Of a DNA stretch of 64,000 nt, positions 54,228 to 61,372 are shown piece after piece. Made by a program: the position numbers and the translations under genes. How positions within the stretch are numbered: position 1 is the stretch's first letter; the number at the start of each line of letters is the position of its first letter. Source of the DNA: Promicromonospora thailandica (GTDB taxonomy: Bacteria > Actinomycetota > Actinomycetes > Actinomycetales > Cellulomonadaceae); the NCBI RefSeq assembly GCF_024171955.1, contig NZ_JAMTCS010000003.1, positions 124,001 through 188,000 of the forward strand, given 5' to 3'. Under the pieces are notes generated by a model that saw nothing but the letters and a program-made list of their open reading frames with translations, ran no database searches and had not been told where the DNA came from.

Positions 54228-56588
54228 TCAGGCGCTGGTCTGCTCGCGGATCCAGCCGGCATGGCCACGGAAGCCACCGAGCTCGTCGTCGCCCTCGATC
54301 CGTGCCTCCACGACCGCGACCAGCTCCAGACCGGCCGTCGCGTCGCCCGTCTCCACCGCCAGCTCGGCGGCCAGCAGGGCGCTCCGGCACCACCGCGCGA
54401 CGTCGGCGGACTCCCGCAGGAGGGTCTCGGCGCGGCTCGCGAGTGCCGACGCCTCCGCCAGCGCACCCTCGTAGAGCCCGCCGAACCGGCCCGTGTCCTC
54501 GTCCTCCTCGGCGATGACCCGGGCGTGCTGGTCGAGGGTCTCGGCCAGCAGGAGCCGCAGCTCCGCGAGCTCGTCACCGGCCGCACCGGCTGGCCCGGCG
54601 AGCGCCGCCTCGCACGCCTGCGTCGCACTCGTCATGATCCGGCCGGCCTCGGCGGGGTCGCGGTCGCGGACGGCCCACGCCCAGGCGCGGCTCGCGCGGA
54701 CCAGCCGCGGGGTGTCGCCCACCCCGGCCCACAGCTCGGCCGCACGTGCGTACGCGAGCTCGGCCGAGGAGCCCTCCCCGGCCCGCTCGAGCGCCTCCGC
54801 CGCCAGTGTGGCGAGCACCGCGTGGTCGGTCTGGTCCGGCCAGCGCTGCGCCACCTGGGCCGCGGCGAGCCAGTGCCGGGCGGCCTCCGCGGGCTCGTGA
54901 CGCCCGGCCGCGCACTCCCCGAGCCACCAGCGCACCTGGACGAGGTTGCCCTCGCCGTGCACCTCGGGGGAGGGGTCCAGGTCGCTCAGGGCCTGTTCCA
55001 GCACAGGTGCCGCCTCGTCGTGCCGCCCGCCGGCCATGAGGTGGGCGCCGAGCCGGGTCCGGGCCACCACCGCGAACCGCGGGTCGGCGAGGTCGGCCCA
55101 GGCCACCGCCTCGTAGGCGTGGTGCAGGGCACCCGGCACGTCCTCGTCCGCGGCCAGTACCTCGGAGAGCTGCAGGTGCGCGCCCGCGCGCCAGCTCGGG
55201 GCCGCCGCGTCGCCGGCGCGGTCGATCGCCTCCGACATCCCCGCGCGCATCTCGTGCAGGTCGCCGGCCTCGCGCGCGTGCTCGTACCGGTCGAGCGCCG
55301 CACGGACGTCGGCGGGCATCGCGTCGTCCGGGTCACCGAGGCTCTCGGCGGACCCACCGGCGGCCTCCCCGTCTGCCGTGTCGTCGGACGCGGTGTCGCC
55401 GTCAGGTGCCGCGCCGGCCGGGGCCGGTGCCTCCGGCCCGGCCTCCTCGCCCGGGCCGGCGTCCCGGGCCACCGCGAGGGCCATGCGCAGGCCGAGCGGC
55501 AGCCGGTCCACGAGCGGCCGGGCGTCCAGGCGTGCCTGTACCTCCTCGCTGACCGCCGTCGTGCCGTTGCGCGCGTCGAACCGGCCCGCGAGGGCGAGGG
55601 CCTCGCTGCGGGCGCGGCCGGCCAGCTCGGCCGCGGTCCACGACCGGTCCGCCGGGCCGGGGACCGGCAGGTCGCCGTGCCCGAGCGCCACCAGGCGGTC
55701 CATGAGCAGCCCGGTCACGGTGAAGAAGCTGAGGCGGGAGTCGGGGTCGCCGGTCGCCTCGAAGTACGCCGGGGTGTCGGCCAGCAGCTCGAGCCCGCGT
55801 GCCTCGTTGCCGGTCAGCGCGCAGAACTCGATGTGCCGGGCCACGGACGGCTGCATGCTCTCTGATCCCTTGACCATCGGGTAGCCACGCAGGTGGTTCG
55901 TCCGGGCCTCGTCGATCCGGCCGAGCCGGACCAGGGGCAGGAGCGACCGCGCGAGCGTACGGTGCGGCTCCTCGGCGCAGGTCAGCTCGCCGCCGAGCAC
56001 CGGCGCCCAGTGCTCCATCGCCCGGGCGTCGTCGCCCGTGCGGGAGTAGTACCCGCCCTGGGCGGCGATCTCGCAGGCGTGGCAGTCCGCCATGTCACCG
56101 CGCGCGGCGGTGAGCCAGCCGTCGAACGCCTTGCGTGCCCGGGCGTGGTCGCCCACGTGGTCGGCCACGACGAACTCCGACATCCGCACCGCGCGCTCGG
56201 TGTGCCCCGCGACGCGGTAGCGCTTCTCCATGTCTGCGAGGGTGTCCTCGATGGCGGCCAGCGGGACCTGCGGCAGGTCGACCAGTCCGGACGTCATCCA
56301 TTTGAACATCCAGAACAGGGAATGGGTGCCGTACGAGTCGAAGACGCTCGGGTCCTGGTCCCACAGGCGCAGCGCCCTGGCGAAAGGCACGAGCATCTTG
56401 TGCCGGTCCGCGCTGAACTCGTAGGCGTGGACCAGGTGCAGCAGCGCCTTGACCTCGGCCTCCGGGCCGAGAGCCCGGGCCTCGTCGAGGATGCTCTCGG
56501 CGGCCACGGCCTGCGCGGTGCCGCGGGGGCGCTGGTCGTTCTCCCAGATGGCTCGCTGGAGGGTCGTGAGGTCGGTGATCTGGCTCAT
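54228..56588 (-). CDS. TPR-type helical repeat protein, partner of Hsp90-like protein
   Basis: The 786-residue product is nearly all helix with Ala-rich repeat units of about 35-40 residues, for example HTERAVRMSEFVVADHVGDH near 125, then ALLHHAYEAVAWADLADP-like and EPAEAARHWLAAAQVAQRW units in the second half. An acidic linker at about 385-430 splits two repeat arrays. No enzyme motif is seen. Its ATG overlaps the stop of the Hsp90-like gene by four bases, so the two are coupled. It may be a co-chaperone or adaptor; that is inference from the operon. Confidence 0.75.
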   Translation of the reverse strand: MSQITDLTTLQRAIWENDQRPRGTAQAVAAESILDEARALGPEAEVKALLHLVHAYEFSADRHKMLVPFARALRLWDQDPSVFDSYGTHSLFWMFKWMTSGLVDLPQVPLAAIEDTLADMEKRYRVAGHTERAVRMSEFVVADHVGDHARARKAFDGWLTAARGDMADCHACEIAAQGGYYSRTGDDARAMEHWAPVLGGELTCAEEPHRTLARSLLPLVRLGRIDEARTNHLRGYPMVKGSESMQPSVARHIEFCALTGNEARGLELLADTPAYFEATGDPDSRLSFFTVTGLLMDRLVALGHGDLPVPGPADRSWTAAELAGRARSEALALAGRFDARNGTTAVSEEVQARLDARPLVDRLPLGLRMALAVARDAGPGEEAGPEAPAPAGAAPDGDTASDDTADGEAAGGSAESLGDPDDAMPADVRAALDRYEHAREAGDLHEMRAGMSEAIDRAGDAAAPSWRAGAHLQLSEVLAADEDVPGALHHAYEAVAWADLADPRFAVVARTRLGAHLMAGGRHDEAAPVLEQALSDLDPSPEVHGEGNLVQVRWWLGECAAGRHEPAEAARHWLAAAQVAQRWPDQTDHAVLATLAAEALERAGEGSSAELAYARAAELWAGVGDTPRLVRASRAWAWAVRDRDPAEAGRIMTSATQACEAALAGPAGAAGDELAELRLLLAETLDQHARVIAEEDEDTGRFGGLYEGALAEASALASRAETLLRESADVARWCRSALLAAELAVETGDATAGLELVAVVEARIEGDDELGGFRGHAGWIREQTSA

Positions 56589-58405
56589 CGGTCGTTCTCC
56601 TGGGTCAGGCGGGGGGTCGCCCAGGCCAGGAGCTCACCGAACGCGCGGTTCACGAGCGCCTGGTCCGCCGGCCGCAGGGGCCGGCGCGCCTGGAGCAGCG
56701 CCTGCCCGTACAGGGCCTCGACGGCCACCCCGGTCAGGTCGGGACCGGGCAGCCCCGCGACGCGCCGCACGAGCGGGTTGAGGTGGTTCAGCACGAGCCG
56801 GGCACGTGGTGCCTCGTCGCGCAGCGAGCCGAGGATCCCGGCCCACAGGTCGTCTGCCTCGCTCTCGGCCTCGGCCCGGGCCCGCTCGTGGCGGGTGGAC
56901 CGGTCGTCCAGGTGCACCGCGGCCAGGGACGCCGGCTGGAAGGCGCGCACCACGACGTCGCAGTCCAGCGGGTCCAGGCGCGCCCGGGCGGTGGCCAGGA
57001 AGGGGGCGAGCGCGAGCTCGGCGGCCGGGTCCACGTGGTCGAGGTGCGCCGTGACGACCGACGCGTCGAGCTCCTCGACCGCAACCCCGGGCCGCACCAG
57101 GGGGAGCGCCTCCACCAGGGCCGCGTCGTAGGTGTACCCGCCGTTGACCACGGCCATACCCTGCGCCGCCGCGACGGCGGAGACCTGCCGGAACTCGTCG
57201 ACCGTCCGGGTGAAGTGCACCGTCCGGTGCCGCCGGACCAGGTCGTCGAGCGTCAGCTCGCCCTCCGACGTCTCGAACGGGAGCCACGGGAGCATGGTGC
57301 GCAGCACGTCCTCGTCGTGCAGGGCGAGCGCCTTGACCCCCAGGTGGTGCACCGCCAGGAACCGCCGCAGGCGCTCCGGGGAGGTGGTCGCGAGCTGCGC
57401 GAGCCACTCGCGCACGCGGTCACCCAGCGCGTCGCGGACGGCCGCGAGCGTCTCGTCCTCGTAGAGCTGCTCACGGCTGGCCGTCGGACGCAGCGCATCG
57501 GTGTCCAGCACGCACCGCACGAAGAACGCCCAGTCGGGCAGCAGCGTCTCGGCGCGGTCCGTCAGGAGCATGCCCTTGAGGTGCACGCGGTGCCCACCCC
57601 GCTGGGCCGGGCTGACCACGCCGGGGAGCACGTAGGCCACGCCGCGGATGCCGACCAGCGGCAGGTCCAGCTCGATCGAGTCGAGCGGCGTGAAGCCCAG
57701 GGTGTCCTGGCAGTAGGCGGACAGCGCCGCGGACCGCGCCGTCGGGCCCGCGTGCTCGAGCTCCCACGGCGGCCGCCGTCCGGTGACCGGCTCGTCGCCC
57801 ACCCGCACGTCGTAGGGCAGCAGTGCCCCGAAGTCGGTGGCCAGCTCGGCCACCGTGGCGGCCTCGAACCAGTGCTCGCTGCCGTGGCGGGCCACCAGGT
57901 GCACGCTGGTGCCCGGCTCGGGGTGCTCTGCGACGTCCAGGGTGCGCACCGTGTACGAGCCGTCGCCGCGGGCCACCCACTCCACGGGCGGCGCGTCCGG
58001 CGTCCGGGCCGACCTGCTCACCACACGGATGGTCTCGGCCACGACGAAGCAGGCCAGCAGCCCGATGCCGAACTGGCCCAGGAACTCCTTGCGCGCCTCG
58101 GCGAGGCCGTCGCGCTTGGAGCTGCGGCCTATCGTGGCCAGGAGCTGGTGCACCTCCGGTTCGGTGAGGCCGATCCCCGTGTCGGTGACCCGGACGGCGG
58201 TGCCGGTCGCCTCGATGCGAACGGCGCCCGGGGCGCCAGGGTCGAGGGCGCGTCGCGCGGTGACCGCGTCGACGCCGTTCTGGAGCAGCTCGCGGACGTA
58301 CACGCGAGGGCTGGCGTACAGGTGCTGGGACAACAGGTCGACCAACCCGCGGAGGTCGACCTGGAACGTGTGTGGCGGATCCGCCGAGATCTCGTGCGTC
58401 GTCAT
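56585..58405 (-). CDS. Hsp90-family (HtpG-like) ATPase
   Basis: The 606-residue product has the GHKL ATPase fold of Hsp90: YVRELLQNGVDAV (Glu39, Asn43), DTGIGL (Asp75) and GQFGIGLLACF (110-120), then a middle domain (HRVHLKGMLLTDRAETLLPDWAFFVRC in parts) with a likely catalytic Arg in TASREQL. The C-terminus ends QENDR, not the eukaryotic MEEVD. I start at ATG 58405 (MTTHEIS). It is the first gene of a two-gene operon with a TPR protein and is divergent from the deaminase gene. Confidence 0.88.
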   Translation of the reverse strand: MTTHEISADPPHTFQVDLRGLVDLLSQHLYASPRVYVRELLQNGVDAVTARRALDPGAPGAVRIEATGTAVRVTDTGIGLTEPEVHQLLATIGRSSKRDGLAEARKEFLGQFGIGLLACFVVAETIRVVSRSARTPDAPPVEWVARGDGSYTVRTLDVAEHPEPGTSVHLVARHGSEHWFEAATVAELATDFGALLPYDVRVGDEPVTGRRPPWELEHAGPTARSAALSAYCQDTLGFTPLDSIELDLPLVGIRGVAYVLPGVVSPAQRGGHRVHLKGMLLTDRAETLLPDWAFFVRCVLDTDALRPTASREQLYEDETLAAVRDALGDRVREWLAQLATTSPERLRRFLAVHHLGVKALALHDEDVLRTMLPWLPFETSEGELTLDDLVRRHRTVHFTRTVDEFRQVSAVAAAQGMAVVNGGYTYDAALVEALPLVRPGVAVEELDASVVTAHLDHVDPAAELALAPFLATARARLDPLDCDVVVRAFQPASLAAVHLDDRSTRHERARAEAESEADDLWAGILGSLRDEAPRARLVLNHLNPLVRRVAGLPGPDLTGVAVEALYGQALLQARRPLRPADQALVNRAFGELLAWATPRLTQENDR

Positions 58406-58458
58406 GGTGGGCGCGATGCTAGCGGCGCCCACCGACAGTCCGTGCCAGAGGCCGGACG

Positions 58459-58464
58459 TACCCT
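58459..58464 (+). promoter_or_regulatory. -10 element of the deaminase gene (leaderless)
   Basis: TACCCT is followed by six bases and ATG 58471. On the other strand TAGCAT lies ten bases before the Hsp90-like ATG, so the 65-base gap seems to hold two divergent promoters. Confidence 0.45.
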
Positions 58465-58470
58465 GCCCTC

Positions 58471-59481
58471 ATGACCTCGTCCGCACCGCCGTCCCGCCCG
58501 CCCCGGGCCGAGCTGCACGTGCACCTGGAGGGCACGCTCGAGCCCGAGCTCGCCTTCGAGCTCGCCGCCCGCAACGGCGTCCGGCTGCCGTACGACGGCC
58601 CGGACGCCCTGCGCGCCGCCTACGACTTCGCCGACCTGGGGTCTTTCCTCGAGCTCTACACGGCGAACATGGCGGTGCTCCGCACCGCCGCCGACTTCGC
58701 CGACCTCACCCGCGCCTACCTGCGGCGTGCCGCACGGGCCGGGGTACGGCACGCCGAGATCACCGTCGACCCGCAGGCGCACCTCGCGCGCGGCGTCCCG
58801 CTGGAGGACGTCGTGGACGGCGTCGCCGAGGTGCTCGCCCGCAGCGAGCCCGATCACGGGATCTCGACCCTGCTCGTCGCCGCGTTCCACCGCGACGAGC
58901 CCGCCGCCGGCGCGCTCGAGGTCCTGGACCGCCTGCTCGCCATGGACGCGCCGATCGTCGGCATCGGCCTCGACAACGCCGAGACCGGCTACCCGCCGGG
59001 CCTCTTCACCGACCTCTACGCCCGGGCCGAGGCCGCCGGCCTGCGCCGCACCGCCCACGCGGGGGAGGAGGGGCCGGCGTCGAACGTCCGGGACGCGCTC
59101 GACCTGCTGCACGCCGAACGGATCGACCACGGCATCGCCGTCGTCCAGGACCCCGACCTGCTCGCCCGTGTCGCCGCCGAACAGGTGCCCTTCACGGTCT
59201 GCCCCGTCTCGAACGTGCGCCTGCGCGCCGTGCCGAGCCTCGCCGAGCACCCGCTGCCCGCCATGATGGCGGCGGGCATGCTGGTGAGCGTCCACTCGGA
59301 CGACCCGCCCTACTTCGACGCGTACGTGGACGACGTCGACGACGCGGTCACCGCCGCCTTCGGCCACACCCGGGACCAGCGGGCGGCGCTCGCGGCGGCG
59401 TCGTTCCGCGGGTCGTTCCTGCCCCCGGACCGGGCGGCGGCCCACCTGGCGGACGTCGAGGCCTGGCGCACCGGAGGCTGA
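58471..59481 (+). CDS. Adenosine/adenine deaminase
   Basis: The 336-residue product is a zinc TIM-barrel deaminase: metal ligands HVH (His16, His18) in AELHVHLEGTL, His196 with HAGEEG, His220 in RIDHG and Asp277 in HSDDPPYF. The CPVSNVRL and SDDPxYF forms resemble the adenine deaminase branch rather than classical adenosine deaminase, so either substrate is possible. The ATG is leaderless. It is divergent from the Hsp90-like gene and followed by a DUF4328 gene 110 bases on. Confidence 0.82.
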   Translation: MTSSAPPSRPPRAELHVHLEGTLEPELAFELAARNGVRLPYDGPDALRAAYDFADLGSFLELYTANMAVLRTAADFADLTRAYLRRAARAGVRHAEITVDPQAHLARGVPLEDVVDGVAEVLARSEPDHGISTLLVAAFHRDEPAAGALEVLDRLLAMDAPIVGIGLDNAETGYPPGLFTDLYARAEAAGLRRTAHAGEEGPASNVRDALDLLHAERIDHGIAVVQDPDLLARVAAEQVPFTVCPVSNVRLRAVPSLAEHPLPAMMAAGMLVSVHSDDPPYFDAYVDDVDDAVTAAFGHTRDQRAALAAASFRGSFLPPDRAAAHLADVEAWRTGG

Positions 59482-59591
59482 CCCGGGTGCCGGGGCAGCG
59501 GCCCTGCCACCGGCCGAGCGGGGACCGGTCCCCGCCGGGCCGTGCTGGGATCGGACCGTCCGCACCGCCCGCCCCTGCCGAGGAGATGACG

Positions 59592-60224
59592 ATGTCCCTG
59601 CACCCGCCCGCGGCCGCGCCGCCGCTGACCGTGCCCCGCGGTGCCGGCACCGTCGTCACGCTGGCGTGCGTGGTCACAGGCCTGCAGCTGGTGGCCTTCG
59701 TGGTGGCGCTCGCGTCGGCGACCCGGGGCGACGGTGTGCCGAGCCCGGCGGCCGTGACGCTCACGGACCTGCCGCTCGCGCTGGTCCAGGTCGCGGCCGG
59801 GATCGTGACGTGCACGTGGCTGTGGCGCAGCCGGCAGCTCGCGGTGGCGGTCGACCCGGGCGCGCCGCACGTCCGGGACGCCGTCTGGGTGTGGCTCGGC
59901 TGGGTGGTCCCGGTCGTGGCGTGGTGGTTCCCGTACCAGGTGGTGCGCGACATCCGGGAGGCGACCGTCCGCGACCCGGCCGACCGCGGGGGCCTGTGGT
60001 GGGGCGCGTGGCTGGTCACGTCGTGGGTGAGCAGCGTGTCGGTCTACGGCGTCGCGTTCGTGGTCGGTGGCGTCGCCGGACCCGCGCTCCTGCCGGTGCT
60101 CGAGGGGATCGTGCTGGTGGCGATGGGGCTCGCGCTGTGGGGCTGGGTCGAGATCGTCCGCGAGATCCACGTCGCGCAGCGTCAGTGGGTCAGCAGCGCC
60201 TCGGCCACCGCGCCGCCGGCCTGA
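59592..60224 (+). CDS. DUF4328 membrane protein (copy 2)
   Basis: The 210-residue product has five to six hydrophobic helices and the same signature as copy 1: VWLGWVVPVVAWWFPYQV, VVRDIREAT and IVREIHVAQRQ. It lacks the long Pro-rich N-terminus of copy 1. Two in-frame ATGs sit at 59586 and 59592; the AGGAG site at 59581-59585 favours the second. Its last 43 bases overlap the convergent TetR gene. Confidence 0.82.
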   Translation: MSLHPPAAAPPLTVPRGAGTVVTLACVVTGLQLVAFVVALASATRGDGVPSPAAVTLTDLPLALVQVAAGIVTCTWLWRSRQLAVAVDPGAPHVRDAVWVWLGWVVPVVAWWFPYQVVRDIREATVRDPADRGGLWWGAWLVTSWVSSVSVYGVAFVVGGVAGPALLPVLEGIVLVAMGLALWGWVEIVREIHVAQRQWVSSASATAPPA

Positions 60225-60769
60225 GCGAACGCCGCCGCGCGGGCGTCCTCGTCGCCCGGCAGGAGGCCCGCGAGCTCCAGCGAGACGAGCCCGTGCACCA
60301 GGCCCCACAGCCCGACGGCGGCGCCGAGCACGCGCTGGGGCGGCGCGCCGTCGAGCACCCGGCCGACGGCGGCGTGCAGCACGCGGAAGGTCGGCTGGTC
60401 GACGGCGCCGGCGGGCTCGCCGTCCGCCGGGGTGACGCCCCGGTAGAACATGACCCGGTAGAAGTGCGGGTGCGCGAGCGCGAACCGCCGGTACGCACGG
60501 CCGAGCTCGCGCAGGTCGGCGACCGGGTCGGCGCCCTGCCCGCCCGCGGTGAGGTGCTCCGCGAAGCGGCGGAACCCCTCGTCGGCGACGGCCTCGACGA
60601 GGGCCTCCCGGGAGCCGAACAGCGCGTACACCGCCGAGGCGCTCGTCCCGGCGTCGGCCGCCGCCCTGCGCACGGTGACGGCGCTCTCGCCGTGCGCCGA
60701 GATCAGCTCCGAGGCCACCTCCAGCAGCCGGGTGCGCAGGGCGTCGTCGTGCAGTCGAGGGCGGGCCAT
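60182..60769 (-). CDS. TetR-family transcriptional regulator
   Basis: The 195-residue product has the N-terminal helix-turn-helix (TVRRAAADAGTSASAVYALFGSREALVEAV split over 30-60) and a C-terminal ligand domain of the TetR_C_33-like kind (FYRVMFYRGV). It is divergent from a small membrane protein gene and probably represses it and itself. TAGACT lies six bases before the ATG. The 3' end overlaps the DUF4328 gene. Confidence 0.88.
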   Translation of the reverse strand: MARPRLHDDALRTRLLEVASELISAHGESAVTVRRAAADAGTSASAVYALFGSREALVEAVADEGFRRFAEHLTAGGQGADPVADLRELGRAYRRFALAHPHFYRVMFYRGVTPADGEPAGAVDQPTFRVLHAAVGRVLDGAPPQRVLGAAVGLWGLVHGLVSLELAGLLPGDEDARAAAFAQAGGAVAEALLTH

Positions 60770-60857
60770 GTGGCGAGTCTAAAGGCTTGACGCGAGTTTA
60801 CGAACGCTGTTTCATAACACCGTTACAAAACCTCGCCCCGAACCCCAGGAGGAAACC
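60770..60857. promoter_or_regulatory. Divergent promoter/operator region of tetR and membrane gene
   Basis: The 88-base gap is unusually AT-rich for this genome. On the minus strand TAGACT (60776-60781) serves tetR. On the plus strand TTGACG (60787-60792), a 17-base spacer and TTTCAT (60810-60815) form a promoter. GTTTACGAAC-like and GTTTCATAAC-like halves near 60796-60819 make an imperfect inverted repeat that could be the TetR operator. Confidence 0.55.
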
Positions 60858-61268
60858 GTGCTCGAGCTCTCCGATCCCGCCCGCATCACCGCGGGCATCG
60901 TGCTGCTGACCGTCGTCGGCATCGAGTCAGGTGGTCTCTTCCTGCTCAAGGTCTTCGGCGGACGGATGGCGACCACCGACCTCCAGAAGAGCTTCTTCCG
61001 CGCCGGGCACGCCCACGCCGGGGTCCTGGTCGTCCTCGGCCTGCTGTGCCTGCTGCTGACCGAGGCCACCGCGCTGACCGGCTTCGTGCGCTGGCTCGCC
61101 GGGACCGGCGTCCTGTGCGCCGCGATCCTCCTGCCCGCGGGCTTCTTCTTCTCCGCCATGGGGCAGGGGCGGACGTCGCCCAACCGCGCCGTCGTGCTGC
61201 TCCCCGTGGGCGCGGTGGTGCTCGCGGCCGGCGTCGTCACGCTGGCCGCGGGGCTGCTCCTCGCCTGA
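60858..61268 (+). CDS. Small integral membrane protein, likely TetR target
   Basis: The 136-residue product has four hydrophobic helices (ITAGIVLLTVVGIESGGLFLL, HAGVLVVLGLLCLLLTE, LAGTGVLCAAILLPAGFFF, VVLLPVGAVVLAAGVVTLAA in pieces). It includes FFRAGHAHAG, a histidine-rich loop seen in related actinobacterial membrane proteins of unknown role. GTG 60858 follows AGGAGG. It is divergent from tetR and likely regulated by it. Confidence 0.75.
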   Translation: MLELSDPARITAGIVLLTVVGIESGGLFLLKVFGGRMATTDLQKSFFRAGHAHAGVLVVLGLLCLLLTEATALTGFVRWLAGTGVLCAAILLPAGFFFSAMGQGRTSPNRAVVLLPVGAVVLAAGVVTLAAGLLLA

Positions 61269-61301
61269 GGCGCGCGTCCGCGAACATCGCATACCGGACA
61301 A

Positions 61302-61346
61302 GGGCCCGGTCCAGGACACACCGAGAGGCGTTCCTGGGCCGGGCCC
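61302..61346 (+). terminator. Hairpin upstream of ftsK
   Basis: A 15-bp stem (61302-61316 with 61332-61346) includes one G-T pair and a 15-base loop. It probably ends the membrane gene transcript. A TACGGT (61358-61363) just after it is a -10 candidate for ftsK. Confidence 0.55.
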
Positions 61347-61372
61347 GCGTGCGCGGTTACGGTGGCGACATC

